Source of the DNA: Liolophura sinensis
Taxonomy: Eukaryota > Mollusca > Polyplacophora > Chitonida > Chitonidae
DNA: 64,000 bases
Direction of reading: 5' to 3'
Assembly (NCBI RefSeq): GCF_032854445.1
Contig: NC_088302.1
Span: 34,903,191-34,967,190 of the forward strand
Shown here: in pieces, positions 1 to 42,900 of the stretch
How positions within the stretch are numbered: the first letter of the stretch is position 1
Layout of the letters: the number at the start of each line of letters is the position of its first letter
The notes under the pieces: generated by a model
Told to the model about the DNA's origin: nothing
What the model saw: the letters and a program-made list of their open reading frames with translations, nothing else
Database searches by the model: none
Made by a program: the position numbers and the translations under genes

Positions 1-1861
1 TCAGATTGATGCTGTTGTTGCGGCATTTTACACAAGATAATTCTGTTTGAATGATACTAGCAATGTTTTTTGAGAGAAATAAACTATAATGAGTAATGGG
101 TTGGAGATTGTTTACCTTGCTGAAAGGTGTTACCTAACCAGCAACAACAAAGAAAAAGATCATGTGGTCGGGTACAGGTGGAGCTTAGGCCCCTGGCCTC
201 AGATGCAGTGCGGTAGAACAGGTAGGTTTGATTAGCTACCTCTACCAGTTTTGGTGGTCTCACCTTTTTCATTAGCAGCCTGCTTGTCTCGAACATCGCC
301 ACACATTAAAATGAAATCTGTCCATTATCATGGCTGTGGCGTGTGTAAATAATGTCACATCCTTTGTGTGGAGACTTTCCAAAGAAGCTATGATTCTGCC
401 ACATCAGCATAGTTCATTTTGAAACTTATGACTACTGCAATATTTCACCAACATATGTGAACTACAAACCCATAACTACTCCACTTGGGTTCACAGACTA
501 GTTCTATTTTGTGAAATATTGAACTGAGCCAAATGTTACAAAAGTCACCTGCCATTGCTCTAAGAGTGGACGCAGTCGCAATTACGGTTTGCTTTCGTTT
601 TGTAGTGGGATGATGATCTTCGAGGTGAGGCCGCTGAAATTGTAGCGCATATTTGTGGAGGTCTGTACTTATACAGGAGACACTCTAAAAGTGTCCGAGG
701 AGCAAGGTGGCAGAACTCTGGCACTACTCCAAGAAATGTAAATATAAGGATGTGTGACTTCTGAATCTCTGTAGTGGCTTTAAAATGATATCGAGGTGAA
801 GGTGTCATCTAGCAGGATCAGCATTTTGCCAAAAGATTACTAGTCCTTTCAATCCCACTAAGAGCATCTTTAGGGCGAGTTGTTAAGTACATATAACCAC
901 CATTTAATGATTAAATATGGTATTGATTTTTGCCCTAGATTTTTGTTACTAGAAATTTTAGGTAATTTCAAGATGGTCAGTCACATCTCTTTTACTTGCT
1001 AAGTGGGCGAAAGTAAAGCCCACAAGTAGGCCTACTCGAATCCAGCCACTCAACCCAAAACTACATATTGCTTACCCACAACATCTAAGAAGTAAAGGAA
1101 CACAGTTTGTGCAACAAGGCAAAATGTAGTTTCACCAATTTAAGCGATCCACTGCTATTTGTCAGCTGTAAGCGGGCAGTGTAACCTTTCACAGCATAAC
1201 ACCACGAATAACGTAGCGGTTTCAAAAGATGCATAAAAATAAAATGTCTAAGTTGGTGTCAGATTCTGCGTCTAAAAGAACATTGGCTTGAAACATATTG
1301 TATTCATTTACCTAATAAATCATTTTATTATTTTATTGGACGGCTGTCAAGGCCTGATTCCTATTGTCAATTTATAACCAAAACCATGTTAAAACCATAA
1401 GCCAAACCAGACAAGCCTGTGCATTGATTATAAAAAAATGGATGGGATTTGACTTGGTACAGAAATTAGCATACATTATTAATATAGACCTGAATCATTC
1501 AGCAATGTCCGTTGTAGTTACTCCATGTCGTTTTTTAATAACTCTAAGAGTCAAGTCCAATATTTCCATTAACCGGAAGTGAAATTACCGAGCACAGCAT
1601 TCGGCAGTTCTTCTGTGCTGAATGGATGCTTGAAGCTGTCACTACTCAAATGCATTAGGCTTGGAAACTCCAGTAAGAAAATCCACAACAGCTAAAATTT
1701 TGACTCAATACCTTGCTGTCATTAAATGTTCAGTGCATGTATATTCTTAATTCTAAATGATAAAATTGAGCTAAGAAGCCTAAGGACCGATCAGTTTTGT
1801 TCATCACCCATACTGATTCCATTCTTCTCTTATCTATAATGAAACAGCTCTGATAAAGCTT
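1..1861. other. 5' flank of TAF1, no gene supported
   Basis: No exon of a known family can be supported here. The only open stretches are short and lack an initiator context or a convincing pair of splice sites. The DNA is AT-rich and has no CpG-rich block. The TAF1 promoter and any non-coding first exon probably lie in or before this stretch, but I cannot place them from sequence alone. Confidence 0.4.
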
Positions 1862-1987
1862 ATTGTTTTTTCTGAACAGGTTGTCTATATAGTATCATGG
1901 ACTATAGCATGGTACCATCCCTGTTGTACCCCCCTGACTGATAATTGGATAGATCAGAGCACTTGGGACAAGCCTTAGCCAATCAGA
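1862..1987 (+). promoter_or_regulatory. TAF1 5' leader: candidate acceptor and TATA-like site
   Basis: Two readings compete for the DNA just before the TAF1 start codon. A pyrimidine stretch followed by CAG at 1877-1879 could be the 3' splice site of an exon carrying the end of the 5' UTR. Alternatively CTATATAG at 1885-1892 could be a TATA-like element with initiation some 30 bases later. A CCAAT motif at about 1979 lies only a few bases before the ATG, so in this position it is probably part of the leader rather than a promoter box. Confidence 0.25.
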
Positions 1988-34276
<32,289 letters not shown>

Positions 34277-34500
34277 TGGTTTTCATTTACCATAACATTG
34301 GACAGGGAGTAGATAGGGTCTGATATCAACAGTATGAAAGTATGCATGTTGTAGGTATTTGGAGTTGTATTAAGGCCAGTTGTTCCATTCTGTTGAGCAC
34401 TGACTGTTAGGTCAGATGTGTAACCACTGCCACATTTCTCATGCTTTATCATTAGCCTCACTGAAAGATGAATAAATGAATGTATAAAGTGAAAATTGAC
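34277..34500 (+). other. TAF1: TAF1 3' UTR with poly(A) signal
   Basis: A short 3' UTR follows the stop codon. AATAAA at 34471-34476 is the first canonical signal, and cleavage about 15-25 bases further on is inferred. A longer UTR using a variant signal downstream cannot be excluded. Confidence 0.6.
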
Positions 34501-35995
34501 TTCATATTGGTGCAGATTATTGTATTAAGCATTGATGTTTGAACTGAAATGTACTTCTAGATAGGATTCCTAGTTTTCTTAGAGATACCTATTTATGGAC
34601 AGTGTGAGTATGTGAAATATATGCTCAGAATGTATTATTTTTCATGCAAGTCACAGTTGTTATCCCCTGCTTAAGTTAGTCAGTTTTTGAGAAACGTTCT
34701 CAAGCAATGATATCGAATGGTAACGATTTCATGATCGACTAGTGATAAGTTAGTCGTCTTACGAGAAACGCTCTCATGCACTGTCAGATGTTAACCATTT
34801 CATGACCAGTGAGATCTTGTACTGCTCTGTTATTTATGTTGTAAATAGCAAATGTCCTGATTGTTTAACCATGTTATTCTTTATCAAATGAATAACATAT
34901 CTTAGCTTCAGGAAGCCGGTGCTTGCAAGGATGTAAAATTACGTAGATGTCCATTAATCATCATTGTAAATACAGAACACGCATCATTGTGTACATTGTA
35001 GATAGGAAATCATGTCGCATTATGTTTTATTATTGTTACTCATATTAGAGATTCGCACATTCTGTTGTAACACCACAGTCAAAATGGCATAGCATTTGTC
35101 TTGTTGCAGCTTTGAATATTTTGCTAAAATTTATGCCTGTGTTAAATGAAAAGAACAGAGGTGTTATATTTTCCAAGGTGTGCCTGATTTGTTGAATCGA
35201 TATGTATTGTTTTGTAGTTTGTAAGAACACTGATTGAAGTTATACATCTCTACGGATTTACAAAGTAAGTTGATCATGAATGTTTATGTCCTGATTTATA
35301 ATTACATGTATGTATGTCTTTTACAGGACAGGGCCTACTTTCACAAATGTCCAAAATTCCAGTTCCTCAGAACTTTCATTTAGGCTACTTTGTAGATAAT
35401 GTTGTCAGAGATGTACTACCATCAGTTATTAGAAAAGAAAAAGAAAGTTGATTTATGATGCTTTATTGTTTTGTCCCTGTTCGGAAAAGATTTATGGGCA
35501 AACATAGCTTATTTTTTGTGTTGTGGGGAACACTTCTTGGAAACAGCTCAGGTGCATGTTTGCCCTGCACAACCAAGTAAAGAGTTCTAATTTAAGAGGA
35601 GATAACTCCCTCTTTCCAAACAGGCCTGTAACTTGATGGATCCAAAAGCTACGCACGGCATTGTACTTTGTCTTAGTGTCCTCATGTAATGACTATGACC
35701 ATCTGTATGATTCTATCATTGGGCAAGTGAATGACAACATCCACATGTTACACATCAAAACATTGTTGTTTCCATAGTAACCACATTTTACTTCATTCAT
35801 CTCATCATCTCATATCTTGTGATCATCAGGAACCATCTGCTGGTGTAAATATCAATACATATATATTCACAACAATCAGAACGGTGTTTGATTTTTCCCT
35901 GAGCTTCATTTTTCTATCATCGTAAAGATATCAAGTCTTCCTTCCAGTACTAAGCACTGATATCGAAGGTAGGAGGTTTGTCGGGTATCTGTCAA
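34501..35995. other. intergenic, no gene seen
   Basis: No reading frame here resembles a known protein and no paired splice sites delimit a plausible exon. The only structure noticed is a diverged direct duplication at 34676-34815, with gagaaacg(t/c)tctca in both halves. Confidence 0.5.
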
Positions 35996-36002
35996 AACTG
36001 AT

Positions 36003-36436
36003 GGTTTCCTCTGGGCAGTTTTAGTGTCCTTCAGGCAGTCTAGGTCTTTCAGGTAGTCTTGGTTTCCTCCAGGAAATTTTAGCGTCCTTGAGGCAGTCTT
36101 AGTGTCATTCAGGCAGTCTTGGTTTCCTCAAGGCAGTTTATGTGTCCTCCAGGAAATCGTAGTGTCCTTCAGGCAGTCTTGGTTTCCTCAAGGCAGTTTA
36201 TGTGTTCTCCAGGAAATCGTAGTGTCATTCAGGCAGTCTTGGTTTCCTCAAGGCAGTTTATGTGTCCTCCAGGAAATCGTAGTGTCCTTCAGGCAGTCTT
36301 GGTTTCCTCAAGGCAGTTTAAGTGTCCTCCAGGAAATCGTAGTGTCCTTCAGGCAGTCTTGGTTTCCTCAAGGCAGTTTAAGTGTCCTCCAGGAAATCGT
36401 AGTGTCCTTCAGGTAGTCTTGGTTTCCTCAGCCCAT
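36003..36436 (+). repeat. 60 bp tandem repeat, itself three ~20 bp monomers
   Basis: From 36121 to 36420 five near-identical 60 bp units run without a gap, preceded by more diverged copies from about 36003. Each unit is three related ~20 bp monomers built on a gt(t)tcctc(c/a)aggca core. Because 60 is a multiple of three, two forward frames stay open across the array and give repetitive pseudo-proteins. The array runs directly into a diverged SINE 3' end, so it looks like an expansion of the ggtttcctcc part of a SINE. Confidence 0.9.
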
Positions 36437-36505
36437 AAACTTGAGTGCTGTCGTATAATTGATATTGTCTTGAGAACTACATTGGATACTAATGAAATGA
36501 AATCC
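36421..36505 (+). repeat. diverged SINE 3' end after the 60 bp array
   Basis: The order ggtttcctc, cccataa, gtcgtataa, atattgtcttgag and a final aatgaaatgaa matches the 3' half of the SINE copies elsewhere in the window (for example 11042-11310) with many substitutions. Confidence 0.6.
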
Positions 36506-37079
36506 TTTACAGAAAACAATATAACCTTACCATACTTACAAAAGACAGACCTAAATGGTCAAGAGTTTGTTCTGACGGACCGTAAATCAGCTTTTAATCT
36601 GCAATTCTTACTAAGCCGTGTTAGAGAAACTGGAAATTCAATGTCGCATCATTGGTACAAAGGCTAATATGGCTAAAAGGCAAAAAGGGTTAATCAAATG
36701 AAGTTTTTGAAGAACATTTCAAAAAGGGCAATTCTTCAATCACTTTGCCATGTTGTTTGTTTAAACTTATTTTGATAGTGTTAGTTTTCTTTTATGATGC
36801 TCTCATGATACAAGAGAGAAAATGTATGTATATTCTTATTTTATTGGTTTTAATTTAAGGCATGCATCCACATGCCTGATCAGTTTGCCTGTTTGGAGAA
36901 CATAGATTTTCCTGTTCAAACCATAGATTTCATATCATGAAAAAAATGGCTTCATCCGTTGTTGAAGTGTGGCATAGTACTCTAGCTGACACTATATAGT
37001 TTGCACTTGTGCCATAGATGCACACGTACTTGCAGATGGGCTGACTTCTAAACCTGTGGCTGATAGTAAGGCTTAGCAG

Positions 37080-37430
37080 GCCGTGGCTGATTGGCTAAGG
37101 TCATGAGACACATAGACCTAATGTGCAGGTTCAGATTAGGACAAGGAATCTGTTGCTTTTCCCCATTCTCACTGCTTGGTGTGGCCTTGAAGACTGTAAG
37201 CAGTTGGTGGTGTTTGCCCATTTTGCAAACACTTCTTCCACTAAGAAGGTTAATGCATCTGTATATCTGTATATCAGTCGTACATATGAAAGTTTGTCAG
37301 TAACTTGCCACAGGTCGGTGGTTTACATCAGGCGTTCTGTTTTCCTCCTCCAGTACAACTGACCACCACCTTTAAGTGAAATACTCAGGAAAATCGATTA
37401 GGCAATAAACAACAATCAAATAAATACAGA
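37080..37430 (+). mobile_element. degenerate SINE family 1 copy
   Basis: The head-like ggccgtggctgattggctaa, internal ttttcctcctccag, and tail aagtgaaatactcaggaaaa, then aacaatcaaataaata, appear in the right order with much decay and an inserted middle. Confidence 0.5.
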
Positions 37431-37965
37431 ATGAATTGAAATAAACCATAATGTACTGGCCCAAAAATTGTGATATTCCAACGTTAATTTCTGAGTAAAT
37501 AGTGATATATGGATAAAGGCTTATGAATTCTGAAGACCATGATAACGGTGCCAATCACTCCAAACCTTTAGGCTCTGCAAAATTCATTTTACCCAGTAGT
37601 CCGTTTTCATTTTTGTAAATGCTTTTACGGTCTGTTGTGGCGCGTAAAAAATGTTGCTGTTGTTGTTGCTGTTGTAACGAAGCGTGAAGAGACTTGTTTC
37701 ATTTGAAAATCAGCTGTCAAAATTTTTGTGGATGTGTGTCTAATGATGGCTGAACGTTCATTGGAAACTAATCAGTCTTAAAACGTTTATGACGTTTTTG
37801 ATCCAGGTTTGTCGAGGGAGTGGCAGTACCCTACGTATTTTTCCTCCATCACTCATTCATTTCATTGAATGCCATTTGACCCTCGTTATTGCGGGAAGCC
37901 ATGCCAGGCGGGGTATTATTCCTGCAGTAGACACCAGGGTATATGCAAAACAGAAGCACACTCTG

Positions 37966-38224
37966 TATCACGACTAATATATATATACTAGGTGATTCCG
38001 TCTCAACGGCGTTCAAACACTCAGCAAAAGGGAATTTTGGAGGACTATCCTGGACCGAAAATGGGGCATGGTTCATTTTTCTGGGAGTATGTACAAAAGA
38101 AAGGCGCCGTTTGTGGAGGGCTATATCACGACTAATATATAGTAGGTGATTCCGTCTCAACAACTATTGTCGATCGAAAAAGGGGCATGGTTACATTTTC
38201 GAGGGCATACAGAAAAGAAATGTG
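37966..38224 (+). repeat. direct duplication, 158 bp period
   Basis: Both halves contain tatcacgactaatatata, then ggtgattccgtctcaac, and a ggggcatggtt segment followed by acagaaaagaaa-like sequence. They are intergenic. Confidence 0.8.
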
Positions 38225-38229
38225 CAATC

Positions 38230-38266
38230 TGTGTGTGTGTGTGGGGGGGGGGGGTATATATATATC
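38230..38266 (+). repeat. compound microsatellite (GT)n (G)n (TA)n
   Basis: A short GT run, a run of about eleven G and a TA run follow each other without a gap. Confidence 0.9.
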
Positions 38267-38276
38267 TCATAAATGG

Positions 38277-38410
38277 CATCTTAAATGGTTGACATCCCTC
38301 AGATAATTGGCATCCCTTAAATGATTGGCATTTCCTAAATGATTGGCATTTCCTAAATGATTGGCATTTCCAAAATGATTGTGATTTCCAAAATGATTGT
38401 GATTTCTGTT
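38277..38410 (+). repeat. 18 bp minisatellite
   Basis: Successive variants of attggcatttcctaaatg, drifting to attgtgatttccaaaatg at the right end, lie directly after a GT/G/TA microsatellite. Confidence 0.85.
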
Positions 38411-39639
38411 GTAGACATTGCTAAACTCATTTACAAAAAATGGAACGAACAAGAGGCATGTAGGCTTACTTAGATCTACTGCACTTGTGGTGGAGTTTTG
38501 CTTTCCCTGTATAGCCACTGAAGTCCCCTCATAACAACATTGTACGTGTGGTACTGACGGCCATATATGCCTTAATGCAGATATTGTAAATGTTGCAGGT
38601 GAGGCTTTAACTGCAGAAGTTGTATTCGTTCCAATAGGACAGCTGGATCTAGGCCATTAACGTATACGAACAAGGCTATCCGGAATCGCTGCCAATTGTT
38701 TAACCCTTCATTCAGAATAGCCTTCTGACATGTCTGATGGCAGGTAGTCACAATTTAGCTTCACTGATGCAGCCTTGAATGGTTGCCCACATTTTGAAAA
38801 TATGTTTGTTTCGCATTGACATAACTTCATCTGACTTTCACTGATTTCTGAATGACTGCAATGCAATGAATGAGTAAGCACTAGTGCGCAAACCCTATTG
38901 TTTTGTGTGTATGGGTATATAGCTGTATATCTGCATGCGTTATGCCTGAGGCAAACTTTGTGTGTGCAACAAAAGGGTGAATATGCAATTTTGTGTTTGT
39001 TTCTCTAGTCGCCCAAAGCATTAGCCCGATTTCACACACGCATTTCTTGTATATCGGTACGCCACCAGCCCTCCCCACGTCCGCATTTATTGGCTGGCAT
39101 GTATTGTGAGTTAGAGGTGGGATGCTATTTGGCAAGTAATACTAATTCTTATATTAGTGTTACAGCATCCCAGAGTGGGTTTTAACCCACATAAATTTTA
39201 TCTTGAGATAAATTTGAGGTGCTTTTTCACAACTAATATATAACAGGGCTTAGGGCTATTGCCTAGGGCTTAAAATGAAAAGAAGACTTGATGTACATAA
39301 CTTCTGATCTTCTGTATTCTGACCAGTCTCCGACAAATGATACCCGGCATACTACGGGTGTACGGCTTTCTCAATATACATTCGTGTATATGTAGTTTTT
39401 GTCATGTTACTAAGTGTATTCCATGCGGCGCTATTCAGGGTATTTCACTCAAAAATACATATTTGCTGTTGATGATGACCTATCCATGGCATCTCCATAT
39501 CTGATACCAAGAAAACTAGTATTTTTCAGAACACTAGCTGACAAAACTCTGTTTGCTATTTTAAACACTTGACATTCACCATTACAATGTGTTTCAGTGA
39601 ATGTCAGAATTTGAAAATAACACTCTGATAAGTACTGCC

Positions 39640-39730
39640 TCCAACCATTTTGCTGACCGCAGTCCTATAAATGAAGTATTCTTAAGTCTGGCAAAAAACA
39701 CCAATCAAGATGATCGAAAAAATAAATAAA
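39640..39730 (+). mobile_element. SINE family 1, 3' tail fragment
   Basis: It has ctataaatgaagtattctta, then aaaaaacaccaatcaa and aaaataaataaa. It lies about 150 bases before the first recognised exon of the orphan gene. Confidence 0.6.
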
Positions 39731-39882
39731 GAAGTTGCATATTAACACTTCAGTTTACAGGGAAGAACCAGTAAAGATTATGCAATACAGTGCTCATATT
39801 GATCAGTTGTCCTCCTTGACACCAGCTTTGCTCTAATATTGTGGTATTTTGTATATATTTGTACTTAAATTTTTGTTTTCAG

Positions 39883-39908
39883 ATTTATTTGCATATGATA
39901 GGTCGAGG
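39883..39908 (+). other. exon segment upstream of the chosen ATG of the orphan gene
   Basis: A pyrimidine-rich acceptor ending at 39882 opens this exon 26 bases before the ATG. The reading frame is open through the segment (LFAYDRSR before the Met). The ATG was chosen as the first available start inside the exon. If an upstream exon supplies an in-frame ATG, the protein is longer. Confidence 0.5.
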
Positions 39909-42900
39909 ATGAGTCACCGTAAGCTTCGTGTGACAGAGTCTGATCATAGACTTGCAGTGGGTGCTCTGTTGAAGCCTGAGGTTCTCCCAACTCGTTCGTC
40001 AATATCACCAACTCCACGTTCTCTCAGAGGGCACACCCCTTCTTCTGTGCGCTTTTCTGATGCTGCGGAGAGCCACCCGTATTCCAGTACTTTTGAGGAT
40101 GCACCAACGGAAACCAGAACTGTTTCTCTGTGGAGCGATAACTTTGACTCTGCTGTGACTTGCAGGACATCATACACAGACACTTTTGTTAGCAAATCCA
40201 GTGTTAGAGCGTCTGAATCGCAGGCGTCCTTGTCAAGGAGATCACTTCAATCTCTGGATGATTCTAGTGTCGGAGCATCATACTCTGACACTTTTGAGGC
40301 CACGTCATCAAACCAGCTCTCAAGGACACAGGATGTTTCACAATTAGGTTATAGCTTGTACTCTTCTGAGGCAGACAGGGATAGTCAGAGCACAGTGAAG
40401 TCTGTGATTGACTCCCACAGGTAGGCACATGTTCCCCAATATGACTGTATAATGAGAATTTATTATTTATGTATGAAGGTGAAATATCAGGGTGATCTTT
40501 TCAGATAAATAGGGATAGTGCACAGTGAAGGTTGAATAATATAAAAATTGCCTGAGTGTGAGGTGGAAATTGTATAACCCAAGACTTGACATACTTGAAG
40601 CATCATGTGGGTTATCATTTTGCACCTTTAACAAGAGCAATATTTATGGTATTAAACTTTCATAGTGCAATATTCTATTTATTATTTATATTTTGACAGT
40701 ACCCTCCCACTACCGTCCTACTTTCCTACTTTTGCAGACAACCCTCCCACCTGTCCAACTTTCCTACTTTTGCAGACAACCCTCCCACCTGTCCAACTTT
40801 CCTACTTTTGCAGACAACCCTCCCACCTGTCCTACTTTCCTACTTTTGCAGACAACCCTCCCACCTGTCCAACTTTCCTACTTTTGCAGACAACCCACCC
40901 ACCTGTCCTACTTTCCTACTTTTGCAGACAACCCACCCACCTGTCATACTTTCCTACTTTTGCAGACAACCCTCCCGCCTGTATAATTTTCCTACTTTTG
41001 CAGACAACCCACCCACCTGTCCTACTTTCCTACTTTTGCAGACAACCCTCCCACCTGTCCTACTTTCCTACTTTTGCAAAAAAACCCTCCCACCTGTCCT
41101 ACTTTCCTACTTTTGCAGACAACCCTCCCACCTGTCCTACTTTTCCTACTTTTGCAGACAACCCTCCCGCCTGTATAATTTTCCTACTTTTGCAGACAAC
41201 TCACCCACCTGTCCTACTTTCCTACTTTTGCAGACAACCCTCCCACCTGCCCTACTTTCCTACTTTTGCAGACAACCCTCCCACCTGTCCTACTTTCCTA
41301 CTTTTGCAGACAACCCTCCCACCTGTCCTACTTTTCCTACTTTTGCAGACAACCCTCCCACCTGTCCAACTTTCCTACTTTTGCAGACAACCCTCCCTCC
41401 TGTCCTACTTTCCTACTTTTGCAGACAACCCTCCTACCTGTCCTACTTTCCTACTTTTGCAAACAACCCTCCCAACTGTATAATTTTTCTACTTTTGCAG
41501 ACAACCCTCCCACCTGTATAATTTTCCTACAATAAATGTGGCAATCTCACCTTGCAACTCTTCTTTTCAGGAGGTTAAGAACTGAAGACACACAGGGTAG
41601 TCTTGTTATCAGATATGATTACACCGACTCATTTGAGACATCAGATTTAAGTCCATCTGAAGAGGAAAGCGAAACTGTGAGTTAATGTACGATATATGTG
41701 GATGTTGTAAAGAAAAGGTTGCTGCCATGTGGTAGTGATGTCAATTCATTGAAGAATCTCCTTTTCACTGTGAACATTTGATAAGTGGGTCAGCGGCCAA
41801 CAAATGGTCACAACTCCAGTATTTTTAATCAGAATGTAGTGTAAATGTCTTTGACACTTATAAATATGTCTTTATATTTTATGTTTGTACATTAAATACA
41901 TGTATGACTGAAATAAATTTCACAACATCAGCTGTTAAAAGAAGCAAACTTTTAAACAAGTACCATGTGTATTGCTCTGCCTCTGCGTTTTGCAGGCCTT
42001 GGTAACAAGAAAGGGGCAAATGTCCCTTTCCCAAAATCGGTAAATTATGCTTTACTTTAAGCTACTTGTAGCTTTGCAGTACAAAACCTGTGTGCTGTGT
42101 GTTGGAGAGCTTGTCAGTTACTCTGTATGAATTATAACAAACACAGATTCTCTACTAGTCACTTCAGTTTTCTCCACCGACATGTATACAACTGATGATT
42201 ATTGTATAAATAAAGCATTCTTGAGATTGACATTAATCCCCAATCAAATCACCACAGGGTCTACCAACCATCAGTGAGGACGATGCTCGCTATGAATTTG
42301 TCAGGCGTCTTCTGGACAGATTGAGAGGCGAGAAGGATGAGGGCTTGAGGAAGTCGGCAGGATCCATATCACAGCACTCAGAAAAGACAGGTGGGGTAAC
42401 GGTATTTGGAAGCACATGTAACGGCTTCACTTACCATAGCGCACTTCTAGGGCCATTACAGTTAGTAATGTATTGACAACTCTCTCTCTTTCCCTCAGTA
42501 TGATGAACTGCATATTTGCACCAGACCTCACATTAACTTATTCTAAAAAAGAAATATTGATTTATCTATTAAGTGTGATGCAATACCATAATGCAGACAT
42601 GTAGTACCGTAATCCATAAATGCATGCAATACTGAAGAATGGAGGAGGTAGGGGTGGGGGTGTTGGGGGCAAAAATTGTGCCCCATTTACCCTATTTGTG
42701 TACGAAAATAAATAGGAAACTCCAGACTTAAACTGCAACCGAGCGGAGATCATTTGAGAACAGAATGATCAACACTGCATTATTTATACATCAGTGTCAG
42801 TATAGCTTACATGTACAGAAAAACTTCAGCTCACACTTACATAATAACAATACAACAGGAAGAAAGCTAACCTATTCATAGGTGCATTAAATTAGCAGTT

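Larger units (their letters stand above)
36506..39882. other. intergenic between TAF1 and the DUF4606-like gene
   Basis: No coding exon is supported. The stretch holds a degenerate SINE (37080-37430), a direct duplication (37966-38224), a GT/G/TA microsatellite (38230-38266), an 18 bp minisatellite (38277-38410) and a SINE tail (39640-39730). The promoter and any non-coding exon of the downstream gene should lie here but could not be placed. Confidence 0.45.

Noticed and set aside
84-302. Minus-strand frame with MFETSRLLMKK before a GTGAG, as a divergent first exon
   Set aside because: The full-length call begins at GTG rather than ATG, there is no promoter signal, and no second exon can be seen before the window edge.
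592-773. + strand frame WDDDLRGEAAEIVAHICGGL preceded by a ttttgtag acceptor
   Set aside because: It reads well for about 50 codons, but no matching donor, upstream exon or recognisable family was found. It could be a chance frame or an old gene fragment.
36102-36667. Two overlapping open frames (104 and 182 codons) with 20-residue repeats
   Set aside because: A 60 bp tandem repeat keeps both frames open by arithmetic. No flanking exon, no homologue recognised, and the end of the longer frame is SINE tail.
40665-41535. Open frames of up to 272 codons rich in Pro, Thr, Phe and Leu
   Set aside because: They are products of the 38 bp minisatellite: all forward frames are open because the unit lacks stop codons, and the peptide repeats every 38 residues. 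It is an intron of the orphan gene.
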